DNA from: Reticulascus tulasneorum
Lineage: Eukaryota > Ascomycota > Sordariomycetes > Glomerellales > Reticulascaceae
Direction: 5' to 3'
DNA length: 64,000 nucleotides
Assembly: GCA_001557505.1 (NCBI GenBank)
Contig: LSAX01000001.1
Span: 2,356,001 to 2,420,000 of the forward strand
A program made the translations under genes and the position numbers. Below, one piece after another: positions 50,132-59,271 of this stretch. The notes beneath the pieces are model-generated. The model was not told the origin of the DNA. It saw only the letters and a list, made by a program, of their open reading frames with translations, and made no database searches. Positions within the stretch are counted from its first letter, which is position 1. Every line of letters starts with the position of its first letter.

Positions 50132-52824
50132 ATGCATCGTCACTTCGTCAACGAAAGCTCCGTTTCCCTCGGCAACCCTCTTTCTGATCAGTGGTCCGGA
50201 TCTCCATTGGTAACTGGATCTCTCGAGCTTTACCCAGAAGGCTTGGGCTTGGAGATTGATGGCACTGGGACGTCGCCGCAACGTCGAGTGGGGATGTTAT
50301 GGTCTAGCAAACTCCAGGCCCGCATCCGGGGCATTGGGAGGAGCCGCAGTATACACCTCCCTATTGCAGTCATCAGCTATGTTTTCTGACAATTCATAGG
50401 CACCCGTGGATCTGCCGGTACTGACTTGAGTTCAAGTGCATCAAGATCACATACTCCCATGGTGAGGAGACTTCTGCGGAGGCTTTCCGAAAACTCGATA
50501 TTCGGAGTGTCTCCAAATACTACCATCCTACGGCGCGAATCGGTATCGAAAGACGGGGCCACTGTACCAATCCAGCCAAAGAGCCTCTCTCAGCCAAGTG
50601 CAGGTAGCTCACAGTCAAGTGGTGACCAGAGCAGCAAGTTTACAGTTGCTGACGAGTCAACCCGGAAAACATCCTTGGCGTCACAATTCTCAAGTCCGCC
50701 AGAAAAGCGTAATGGCAGGCGTAGCCTTTTGGGCTTATTCAATCCTTACGGTCCTCTGGGTACCATTGAGGAAGTCGATTGGGATGGAGCCACCGTCATA
50801 ACAGTCGAGAGGGCATCTGCCGCCAAGATATACTTGGAAACGTATTACAAAGAGGTATTGGGTGATTATCCAACACCTCGCTCAATGCGGCGACGCCACT
50901 TTGAGTGCTTGCTCGATTGTAGCTTTGACCTCAACTACGTCCAGAAAGCGCAGCTGCGTCAGCAATTCTATCGTCAAGAAAGCTGCCATCTTCGAGAAAC
51001 CAGAGCCTTGAAGCGCCAGAGTAGCAAGGCAGCCCAAGAAGATGCGTTAGGGCCGTACTTCAACGATTACGAACCTATCAAGATCCTCGGGAAGGGAAGT
51101 TTTGGGGTTGTTAGACTGGTACGGGAGAAGCATTCCAGGCCGGGCTCTGGCCGGCGTCAGGTGTATGCCATGAAGGTGATCCGGAAGTCAGACATGATTC
51201 GGAGCAGTCAGGAGGGACATCTGCGGGCAGAGCGAGACTTTCTGGTCGCTTCCGAGAATTCCGAGTGGTACGTCTACACCTGGAAACAAACGACGATGGT
51301 TTGCATGGACTAAGTATCATTATACTAACAGTTTCATGCTAGGATTGTTCCTTTATTTGCCAGCTTCCAGGATGCTACGAATTTATACCTCGTTATGGAA
51401 TACATGCCAGGTGGCGACTTCCTAGGTCTTCTCATCCGCGAAAACACTCTCCAGGAGCGTGACGCCTGCTTTTACATCGCCGAGATGATTCTCTGCGTTG
51501 AAGAAGCACACAGACTTGGCTGTATTCACCGGGATATCAAGCCCGATAACTTCCTGGTCACAGCTTCCGGTCATCTGAAGATTTCGGATTTTGGTCTTGC
51601 ATTCGATGGCCATTGGTCTCATGATACGTCGTACTACAGATGGCACCGAGAGACCCTGCTGGGGAAAATGGGACTTGTCGTCGAAGGCGATGCCATTGAC
51701 CAGAAGGACGAGCGGAAGTTTCAAACATCCTACAGGCGGCACGCCGCTCAGGCAATGCTCGAAAAGCATGAGCCACCAAGAAGTGTTGGGAGTGTTGAGC
51801 AGCTCCTGAATTGGAGGGTCCATCACGGCAATCGGTCTTCTGCTCATTCAGTTGTTGGCACCAGCCAGTATATGGCCCCTGAAGTAGTCCAGGGGCAGAG
51901 CTATGATGGCAGATGCGACTAGTGGAGTGTCGGAGTCATCCTATTCGAGTGTCTTTACGGCCATACTCCATTTCTGGCGGACGAGGGGCGACAACAAACA
52001 AAGCAGAATATTCTCGTAAGTTAAGTATTCGGATTAACAAGGCTTGGCCCAACATGCTGACAAGCACTACTCAGAACCATAAGGAAATGTTCAGCTTCCC
52101 CTCGAGGCCGCAAGTCAGCAACGCTTGCAAGCATCTAATCTGGAGTTTGATTCAAGAAAAGGAGAGACGGTTATCGTCACTGATATACCATCAAAAGGAT
52201 CTCGAATGCAGTCAGGGTCCCAAAGCTGGGAATCTTTCCGGCTACTACGTCTTTGCCGACGATGCCCAGGATATAAAGGCTCACAGGTGGTTCAGGGACT
52301 GGGATATCCCATGGAACACCTTACAAATGGTGGCACCTCCGTTCGTGCCCCAAATCAGCAGTCTGGAGGATACGCACTACTTCGACGAGGAAGAGCCGAT
52401 CAGCGACTGGTCCGATTCTGTGGACTCCGTGGCAGTCGAGCCAACACCACAAGATATTAGGAATGTGCTCCGTACGTTCCGAAGCAGCGTCCAGACTTTT
52501 GCAATGCAGCTCATCGCGAACCCATACGATACACTCAAGCTGAGACAGATCGACCAACAAGTTGATTCGGCCCCCAGACTGCGCCCTCGTGAGAAAGAAG
52601 CGCTCAAGGACTTTGTGAGGTTGTATGGGCGCAAGGACCGCAAGCGTCCCAGAGACAAGCTCTTACGCGACGAGAAAACAAAGTCAGTGGTGATGCAAGT
52701 GAGAAAGAAGACTGCTTTCTTGGGGTATACGTGGCGGAGGGGATTGCCGATTGATCAGGACTTTGCGTCTGTTGCATACTGGGCTCCGCGACCTGGCTTC
52801 TCTAGTCGGATGGCCCTATACTAG
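50132..52824 (+). CDS. puk1: NDR-type AGC protein kinase of the PUK1/STK-21 kind, with one in-frame UAG
   Basis: Serine/threonine kinase of 835 residues if the internal stop is read through. Exons are 50132-50348, 50400-51267, 51343-52015 and 52075-52824; phases agree at all three introns. An NDR-like helical region (AAKIYLETYYKEVLGDYP ... RRRHFECLL) precedes the kinase domain at about residue 295. ATP loop GKGSFG, YAMKVIRK, HRDIKPDNF (around 424) and SDFG (around 444) are intact. A long insert, typical of NDR kinases, separates SDFG from VVGTSQYMAPEV. Then comes Cys-Asp-stop-Trp-Ser: codon 555 (51920-51922) is TAG where relatives have Trp in DWWS. The frame continues intact for 280 codons through the C-lobe to a hydrophobic motif FLGYTW with Thr805. 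In Fusarium graminearum PUK1, tandem UAGs at this place are corrected to UGG by A-to-I editing in perithecia. The same is inferred here. Confidence 0.88.
51916..51932 (+). promoter_or_regulatory. Candidate A-to-I editing site in a small hairpin
   Basis: CGAC (51916-51919) can pair with GTCG (51929-51932), leaving a nine-base loop that starts with the stop triplet TAG; the target A is 51921. Fungal A-to-I editing favours the A of UAG with U before it, and sites in hairpin loops. The stem is only four base pairs, so the structure is suggestive, not proven. Confidence 0.5.
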
Positions 52825-53161
52825 GCTGTGTGCAGAATGTAGAGGCTAGTCGTGCTGCTGCAATAGAGTATAGTTAAGACGGAAAGAGTTGAGCGTGAGT
52901 GGAGGGCATGGCACATTGGCAGCCGTGACCTGGTGGCAGGAGACCACAAGGATCAACTGAATAGAAATACGTTATATTCTTTGTCCTTTCTCCTCTGTTC
53001 TCGGTTACTAGGAGGGGCCGAGGCGCGAAAACCCTACTATTTTTGCTCAGAGCCTACAGAGTCTGGAGCCGTGTCGAGGTCAGTTGTTGCATTGAAATCC
53101 AAAGAGGTGCATGGCGCTTCCAGCCTACCTAGGTAGTCCACTCATTGCAAGCTTTTATCCG
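52825..53161. other. Convergent intergenic region
   Basis: Lies between the 3' ends of the kinase gene (+) and the F-box gene (-). It contains ACCTACCTAGGTAG-like sequence near 53126-53138. No gene is seen. Confidence 0.55.
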
Positions 53162-54292
53162 TTACTCCTGCTGCTCACCTTCCGTTTCGACCTCTGCAAG
53201 GACGGCTTCTGCTTTACTTAATACGGTTGGCCAGACGATGAGAGCTGCATCTGACCAAGTCTTCTGGGCCTGCAATATTAGTAACTCCAACATCTTCATT
53301 CTCTGGTAATCCCATATCGCGAATCCAAAGCGGCGGAATGGATCATATGCCATATATTGCAATGGCGGACGGGGGAAACGGCAGAGTTTGCCAAATCGGG
53401 AGCCGACGGCGTTGTTGCGTAGTTGTCTCCATGGCCTACTATCAAGTTCGGGAGGAGAATTCGGTGCCACCCAATATCTCTTGTAGGTGGTAGGCAACGG
53501 CGGGAGCTTATGAGCCTGCCTTACACCAGATGCTGGCTTTTCTTGAGATGGCTCGTCCACCCGCTGCATCTCCTGCACGTACTCGAAGATTGTCTTGAAC
53601 TGCTCCGGGTTTCCCTGCAAGCACCCGCAAAACTCTACAGCGTCCATGATCTCAAACCTGTAAAGGTCTTCACGGGGCCATTTGAGAAGTCCGTGCATTC
53701 TTGCATCTTGGAGATCTGAGAACAGTTGGAGCCGCCAGAATGCACGCACAACGCGCTGCTCTTCTACCCATGTCGGCGGCGACTCTTGCGCCTCAAACGG
53801 CTGGCACTCGGGTTTTTGCTTCCAGCGAGACTTTGTGTGATCGTACTTGAATTTCCCACCTATGGTACGGGGCACTACGAGAGCCCTGGTACGCTCGAGA
53901 TAATGATCCAGGCAGGAATAGCTTAATCGCCATATGTGTGCTGCGGAGGCCAGGAGGCCCCATACAACCTCCGCCGCCGTGTCCTTTGAGATGGATTCGG
54001 GGAGCGAGGTCGGGCCGTCGAGTGGATTTCCCATATACATTGCCTTGAAGGCGTCAAAGGTCTCACATGAGAGCGCAGATGAGCGGACAATCGCAGCGAT
54101 GCGGATGATGGTTTGGACTTCTCCCGGGAGGCTTGGCTGGAGCACTGTTTCGAAGATTTCTACGGCATAGTTTCTGAATATTGTGGCTGCGCCTGGCGAC
54201 GCTTGGACGAGGGCTTGCAGACTTAGCAGATCGGGAAGCGAGGTCATGATATCGAGGAGAACCTCGACGGGAAGGCGGTCGAGCAGACTCAT
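53162..54292 (-). CDS. F-box domain protein
   Basis: A 376-aa single-exon protein. The first ATG gives MSLLDRLPVEVLLDIMTSLPDLLSLQALVQASP, a standard N-terminal F-box that would bind Skp1 in an SCF ubiquitin ligase. The frame runs 34 codons upstream but opens with GTG, and the F-box is normally close to the N-terminus, which supports the ATG at 54292. The remainder contains Trp/Phe-rich blocks (VVRAFWRLQLFSDL, LYRFEIMDAVEFCGC, FGFAIWDYQRMKMLELL) but no WD40 or leucine-rich repeats. Proteins of this layout are numerous in filamentous ascomycetes and mostly uncharacterised; a substrate cannot be named. Confidence 0.85.
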   Translation of the reverse strand: MSLLDRLPVEVLLDIMTSLPDLLSLQALVQASPGAATIFRNYAVEIFETVLQPSLPGEVQTIIRIAAIVRSSALSCETFDAFKAMYMGNPLDGPTSLPESISKDTAAEVVWGLLASAAHIWRLSYSCLDHYLERTRALVVPRTIGGKFKYDHTKSRWKQKPECQPFEAQESPPTWVEEQRVVRAFWRLQLFSDLQDARMHGLLKWPREDLYRFEIMDAVEFCGCLQGNPEQFKTIFEYVQEMQRVDEPSQEKPASGVRQAHKLPPLPTTYKRYWVAPNSPPELDSRPWRQLRNNAVGSRFGKLCRFPRPPLQYMAYDPFRRFGFAIWDYQRMKMLELLILQAQKTWSDAALIVWPTVLSKAEAVLAEVETEGEQQE

Positions 54293-56469
54293 CTCGGGAC
54301 TCAACACGCGCCGTCCGGCCCAAATGCTAGTAAGTTCATAAAGATATTTCTGGATAAAATTAACAGTTGCTAGAAGGGTGGCTAAACTGGACACTCAAAA
54401 AGCGTGCGCCGTTGGTTTGGGTTTGGGTTTGGGTTTGGGTTCGGTCGTGTGAGGTATTGATGTTCATTCGCCGAGGCTGAGGCTCAAAACGACTAATGCG
54501 CTTGAGGAACCAGTGGGAGTCATCCTACCAAAGTCACCTATATCCCATCCCTCCTTTGCCTTGACGTTCATGTAACTCAAAACCTACTGCGTCGCCGGCC
54601 TTGCTTTGATGGCTTTGGCAACACATATATATTCATCATCATTTTGTGGCTTCGTAACATCATGTCTGGTGCAACAAGTCGAAAACAGCTAGGCGAGGGT
54701 ATCGTCCTGCCAGCTTGCGGAACCAAACTCGGAAAAGATTACCACCGTGGCAACAGTATCTGATGCGAGATCACAATAGACTAAAAGGATCTTTCGCATT
54801 TGCATTCGGCTGACAACCTGGATACGTTGAGGACACGAGCTCCATCTCCCTGGAAGCTTTTGCAGCCCCCGAGAGCGTGACAAAGAAAGAACCCTGCTGG
54901 TCGCATGGTAAATGAGTACGAAAGTCCCATACAGTGAAAGATTTGGTTAGAGTATAATTAGCAGGACATATAGCCACTTGTTTAGCTCCCGCTCACATCA
55001 TCTGCTTCGCATCTCGACCCGTACGCCTCATTTCGCATCAGATACTCTTCTCCGAGCTGAGACTTTTCCTCCAGTAACCCAACCACAGAGGCCAGCCCTA
55101 CTACGCATTCTCTCACAATGCCGGTGTGCAGCTTCACGGATGAAGAAGCTCAAAACAGAGAGTGAGAGCCATAGCTTCGAGACTGTTCCTGAAGACCATA
55201 TTTCCTTAGGAATCGTTCCAAAGACCTTCGCAGACAGACCTCATGTGAATGCCAACTTATGGGATGGAATAGAAGCATGATTGGCTCATGATTTCCATCC
55301 GTGACTTTCGCAGACTGTCTTTGCAAGACTTGGTCAAGGGGCTAACTACCCTAAGCGTCTTTAACGCGACCTCCTCTGCTATGGGGCGCTCAATATCTTA
55401 GCCTTGCCCATAGCCTCCAGCATAAGCTCACCTACCAACCATTGCATTGGGAAGGGGTTTGAGAGTAGTCAGGAGTTTCCTCTTCCAGTCCTGACGAAGT
55501 GTCCACTGTTAGGATCTGGTCATGAGCACTACTAAGAGTGTCGACGGCCGATAATCTGTACACGCGACGTGTCCTGCTCTAATACACAGAAAATGAAAAA
55601 AGGGCCTGAGACTGAGCTCGAGCACGGTCCGGAATACTGCCGAATACCCCTTGAGCATGATGAGATTCGACCGAAATTGTGCCCATTGTCGATCTCATTT
55701 TGCTTTTTTTCAATTTTTTCAATTTTTTCCCAGAAAGAAGCATGGTCTCGGGCCATCGAGATACGATCTCAACCATGTCTCCCAAAGCAAGAAGGGAGAG
55801 CAGATCCAATGCTCAGAGCTCCCATCGAGTCTCAGCTTGGTCTGTGCAAGTATCTTCCTCCCTGTTCGCTCCTTGCGTGGCCTTTCTCCGTGTCTGGAGA
55901 GGACCAATCAATTGTCGCGTAATCACGTCCACAGAATGGGGAGATAGGCGCCGCCAGGCGTGGTTTAAGCTTGAGACTTGGTTCGTCAAATTTGCTGAAC
56001 TACTAGTAGGACTCGAGGCATTAAGTACACAACCCTTTGTAGAGTCGATTCTACGATCGACGAATTTGACAAGTTCCGTCTGTAGCACACCATGGACGCC
56101 GGGATAAACCTCAAAACTTAGGAAAACTTAGCCGGCTCCATACCCGCAACCTTATCCCAAACTCCCTATTTAGAAGTTCGGCGGGACAAGTGACAGAACG
56201 CCTCAAGTATGATCGGATCGTCCTCTGGAGGAGAGAGACTCTCGATCGAGGTTTGGAAATCTTTGCCGGGCCGCACACACCAGAGCCTCTGATGAACTAG
56301 ACTCCGGAACAGCAGGCTCTGATTGTAGATCAATCTTGTGCTACTCGCGTTTAAATCTCCTGCGAGAAGCAGTAGGCTTGGTCCAACCCCTCAACTTAGT
56401 TGATGCCTATGTAGTCCCAGTGACGGTTCGTGGAGCTCGGTTGAATGCCTTCTCGCAACTGCAGGCCAA
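54293..56469. other. Gene-free stretch
   Basis: About 2.2 kb. It begins with the promoter of the F-box gene and its TTTGGG-like repeat. Short frames near 54978-55280 and 55532-56107 lack ATG starts or recognisable content; one is driven by a T-rich tract (two copies of CAATTTTTT at 55704-55724) that reads as a Lys-rich peptide on the other strand. The final part is the 3' side of PYM. No gene is supported. Confidence 0.5.
54414..54441. repeat. GGTTTG hexanucleotide repeat
   Basis: About four and a half tandem GGTTTG units in the region just before the F-box gene. It resembles but is not the fungal telomere repeat TTAGGG and lies in the interior of the window. Confidence 0.85.
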
Positions 56470-57081
56470 TCAAGCGGTTTTGTCGTCCTCTTTAGCAGCC
56501 GGGCTATCTCCAGCCTTGTTCTTCGGCTCACCCTCGGCATCGAAACCAAGAGCATCCAACTCTCTGATGAGCTCGCTGATCTTGATGACCTTGGCAATCT
56601 GCTCCGGAAGCAATGCCTCTCCCCCGTCCTTTTTACTCTTCAGATCCTTAGCCTGTTTCAGCTTCTTCTTGATATTCCTTGCCTTTTTCTCCATCTCCGC
56701 CTCTGTATCTGCCTCTTCGCCATTGGCCTCGCCATTTGGATCCTTCTTGGACGACTCAGCCTCGGTATCGCCAGCAGCCTTGGCTTTCTTCCGGGCTTCT
56801 CGTCGCTTGGCATTCTTATTGCTTGCACTGGAGCCCTGTTCGGGGGTGTCGTCTTTCAGTCCCGCAGCGCCGGGTATGCCTATCCGCTGGGTCCGCTCAC
56901 GGAATCCTTCGGCCGTGCGGTTCTTGTAGACCTCGACATCTTCGGGTGGACGGTAGCCCGGCCTGATCTTGATGGCTTTCCGAGTGCTGCCATCTGGGCG
57001 CACAGATTCGGGGATTTGCCGCTCGCCACTGTTCTCGTCCGTGATGATGCCCGCATTGGTGGGCTTAAGCTCCGAAGGCAT
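56470..57081 (-). CDS. PYM/WIBG homologue (Mago-Y14 partner)
   Basis: A 203-aa single-exon protein. The N-terminus carries the Mago-binding motif of PYM: GIITDENSGERQIPESVRPDG, then KAIKIRPGYRPPEDVEVYKN. In animals this segment binds the Mago-Y14 dimer and strips exon-junction complexes from mRNA at the ribosome. The middle is highly charged (Lys/Arg/Glu/Ala-rich, NAKRREARKKAKA) and a Lys-rich helix with a short conserved C-terminal part (PEQIAKVIKISELIRELDALGF) follows. Length and order match PYM. Start is the only ATG near the motif. Function in the fungus is inferred from the family. The gene is divergent from the Ca2+-ATPase across 2.2 kb. Confidence 0.92.
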   Translation of the reverse strand: MPSELKPTNAGIITDENSGERQIPESVRPDGSTRKAIKIRPGYRPPEDVEVYKNRTAEGFRERTQRIGIPGAAGLKDDTPEQGSSASNKNAKRREARKKAKAAGDTEAESSKKDPNGEANGEEADTEAEMEKKARNIKKKLKQAKDLKSKKDGGEALLPEQIAKVIKISELIRELDALGFDAEGEPKNKAGDSPAAKEDDKTA

Positions 57082-59271
57082 GGCTTTGGGCAGGTAGAGT
57101 TGGAAGTGGGGTTAGGCAGATCTCGTCGGGCGAGCGGGCTGCTCGATTTTAGATTTCCAACGTGGAGTGGAGGCTGAAAGCCGATCCCAGGGCAGTGAGA
57201 TTGGCGGGCGCAAGGCTGACAAGGACAGCGCAGGGCTGGAACAGTATACGGATAGCGGTGCGAGCCCCAGATAGAGGGGCTCCGGGGTGGGTTGGTCTCG
57301 CTTTGTTAGTGGTGGAAAGGCAAGGGACGGAGTGAGGGATGGGCGGTGCGGTACGGCGGCCGCACTGTGGCAGGGAGGAAGCACGAGGTAAGTTAGTGAG
57401 GTGTGATTGTTGCGAAACGCTCGGTCGGGGTCAGACAGGATGGTAGCCGACATGAGGGTGGGGACTCGGCAAGCTGGTCAAGCTCGTGCACCTTGAGATT
57501 TGGCGAGATGGTCCAGAAGTCGAAAAAGTCGCCAAATGGCAAAAATGCGCCCCCGGGACTCCTGATTGGTCGTCGTGAAACCCGCTCACCAACAGTTCAG
57601 TTCTGGCTGCGCAGGTCTTGGATGCCACGTGTATGCCGAATGCAGCCAAAGTAGCGATGTGGTACTGTTGGACAGTTGTACTTCCTACTTTCGTACTACG
57701 TATTGACAATCGGGCCCAGCTCGCCATGGGGCTTGGGGGACGCTTGCTTGGGCTTATTTTTGGTTTCCCAATCTCTTGCCCAGCAGCGATAATAACAATA
57801 ATAATAAGCGGGCGAGGTCTTCCTCCGATATACACAAGTCCCATCAGCTCACCCTGCGCGTATGACATTTGGCCTTTCCGACAGTCAATCCCTGAAGAGG
57901 TAGGGATAGACACCTGCCTCGATATGGTAAACAAATTGCTCGAGCAACAAAACACCACGTACCAGCACTGACTTGATTACCTTGTAAGTACTTTCGCCCG
58001 GGCTGTCTCCGAATCACATCCCATGTTTCAGCCAAATTTTGTTTGTTCCTTTTTGGCTGGGGACTAACTGTAGAAGCCGCTAGCTTTTTGAGGACCAAAC
58101 GCCCAAGACACAGTAACTAATTATCTGAACCATCTTTCGTGGCTGGCTACATACATACTAATTACATACGGACTACGGTTCTGAGGGCTGCCAGCAAATC
58201 TCGCATCAAACAAGAGCGGTCTGTCTGTAACCGGGAGCACAGATCGTCATGAATTCCTTTTGCTGTTGGCCGTTTCCCACCTGCGAATGGGGTGGCATTT
58301 ACGACCGAGTAAGACAAGAAAATCCTCGAGTGAGGGACAGCACTCAACGCCCTGCTGCCGGCTGATTGGCCGCCAATCCCTTTGAAGCCGCTGCGCCAAG
58401 AGGCTATCATGATGCAGCTTCGCCAAGGTGAGGCATCCCCCCAACAGGCAGGGAGAGCCTTCTGACCGGCGACGAAGAAAGAAGAAAGAGAGATGAGGGG
58501 GCCCGCCCAGGACCTAGAGCGCACCAAGAGGCACATCTCCCTTTTTACCAAGGCCTTTTGTCCACGCTGGCCCGTCTTGCCCGTCAATCAAGCTTTCGTT
58601 GCTCCGCCGTATTGCCAAGACCGCTGGATTGAGATCGTGGAGCGCCGTCATCAAAACAAAATTGGGGGGGGTGAAGCCAATCTGCCGCCTATTGGAATTT
58701 GTGCCTGGCTCCTTGGCATGAGCTTATCCTTGTTTCTGCCTCTGCATTTTGAAATGGGAATGGTCTTCGTCATTGCCCGTGGACCGTGGTACTGTACGGC
58801 CTTGTTGGGTATCGTCGATTGATTGCAGTGCTCTCCCAATGTGTCTCATGCCCTTTGTCCCAGCCAGCCAGCCCGTTCGCTCGGTCTCTGTCTTCATCGT
58901 CCAGTTCTGGGGAGGCCTCTCTCACTGACCCTTCTTTCTTCATCCCAGCGTCCTGTTGGCTTCTCACTACAGTGATTGACCCTTTTGCCTCTCCGAGTGA
59001 TTCATTCACTGGCTTTCTTGTTCTGAACAACACAAATTGTGTTGGATTGGCTCCAGCTCCCTGGCCGTTGGCCTCGCTTTCCTTCTTTCCCTATTTCCCT
59101 ATTTGGGCCGCTTTAACAGGCCAACGCGTTTTTGGTGGTATACCACCCCAAATTTTATTTCCCACGCGCAAACGCGCAACACACTCGAACTTGAGCTTCC
59201 TCTGAAATTGAGAGACTGGCACCGTTCTAAAGCAGTGTGTTTACGTTCGCGATCAATATCCCGTGTGAGCA
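57082..59271. other. Long divergent promoter region
   Basis: 2.2 kb between PYM (-) and the Ca2+-ATPase (+). It has an (AAT)-rich patch at 57786-57810 and a pyrimidine-rich stretch from about 58860 to 59100, the probable leader of the ATPase gene. Frames at 57618-57971 and 58786-59205 have no recognisable content; the second opens with GTG. No gene is supported. The length suggests a long, regulated leader. Confidence 0.55.

Noticed and set aside
50132..52824. The kinase as a plain pseudogene
   Set aside because: Only one lesion is present, exactly at the known editing position; splice sites, phase and all catalytic motifs are intact. A single RIP-like G-to-A change could also give TAG, but there is no other RIP-like damage nearby.
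55532..55809. Lys-rich minus-strand frames (KIEKIEKK)
   Set aside because: The peptide comes from a T-rich tract with repeated CAATTTTTT; no domain is present and the frames are short.
58786..59205. Plus-strand frame upstream of the Ca2+-ATPase
   Set aside because: It opens with GTG and consists of the pyrimidine-rich leader, which reads as Ser/Pro/Leu in any frame.
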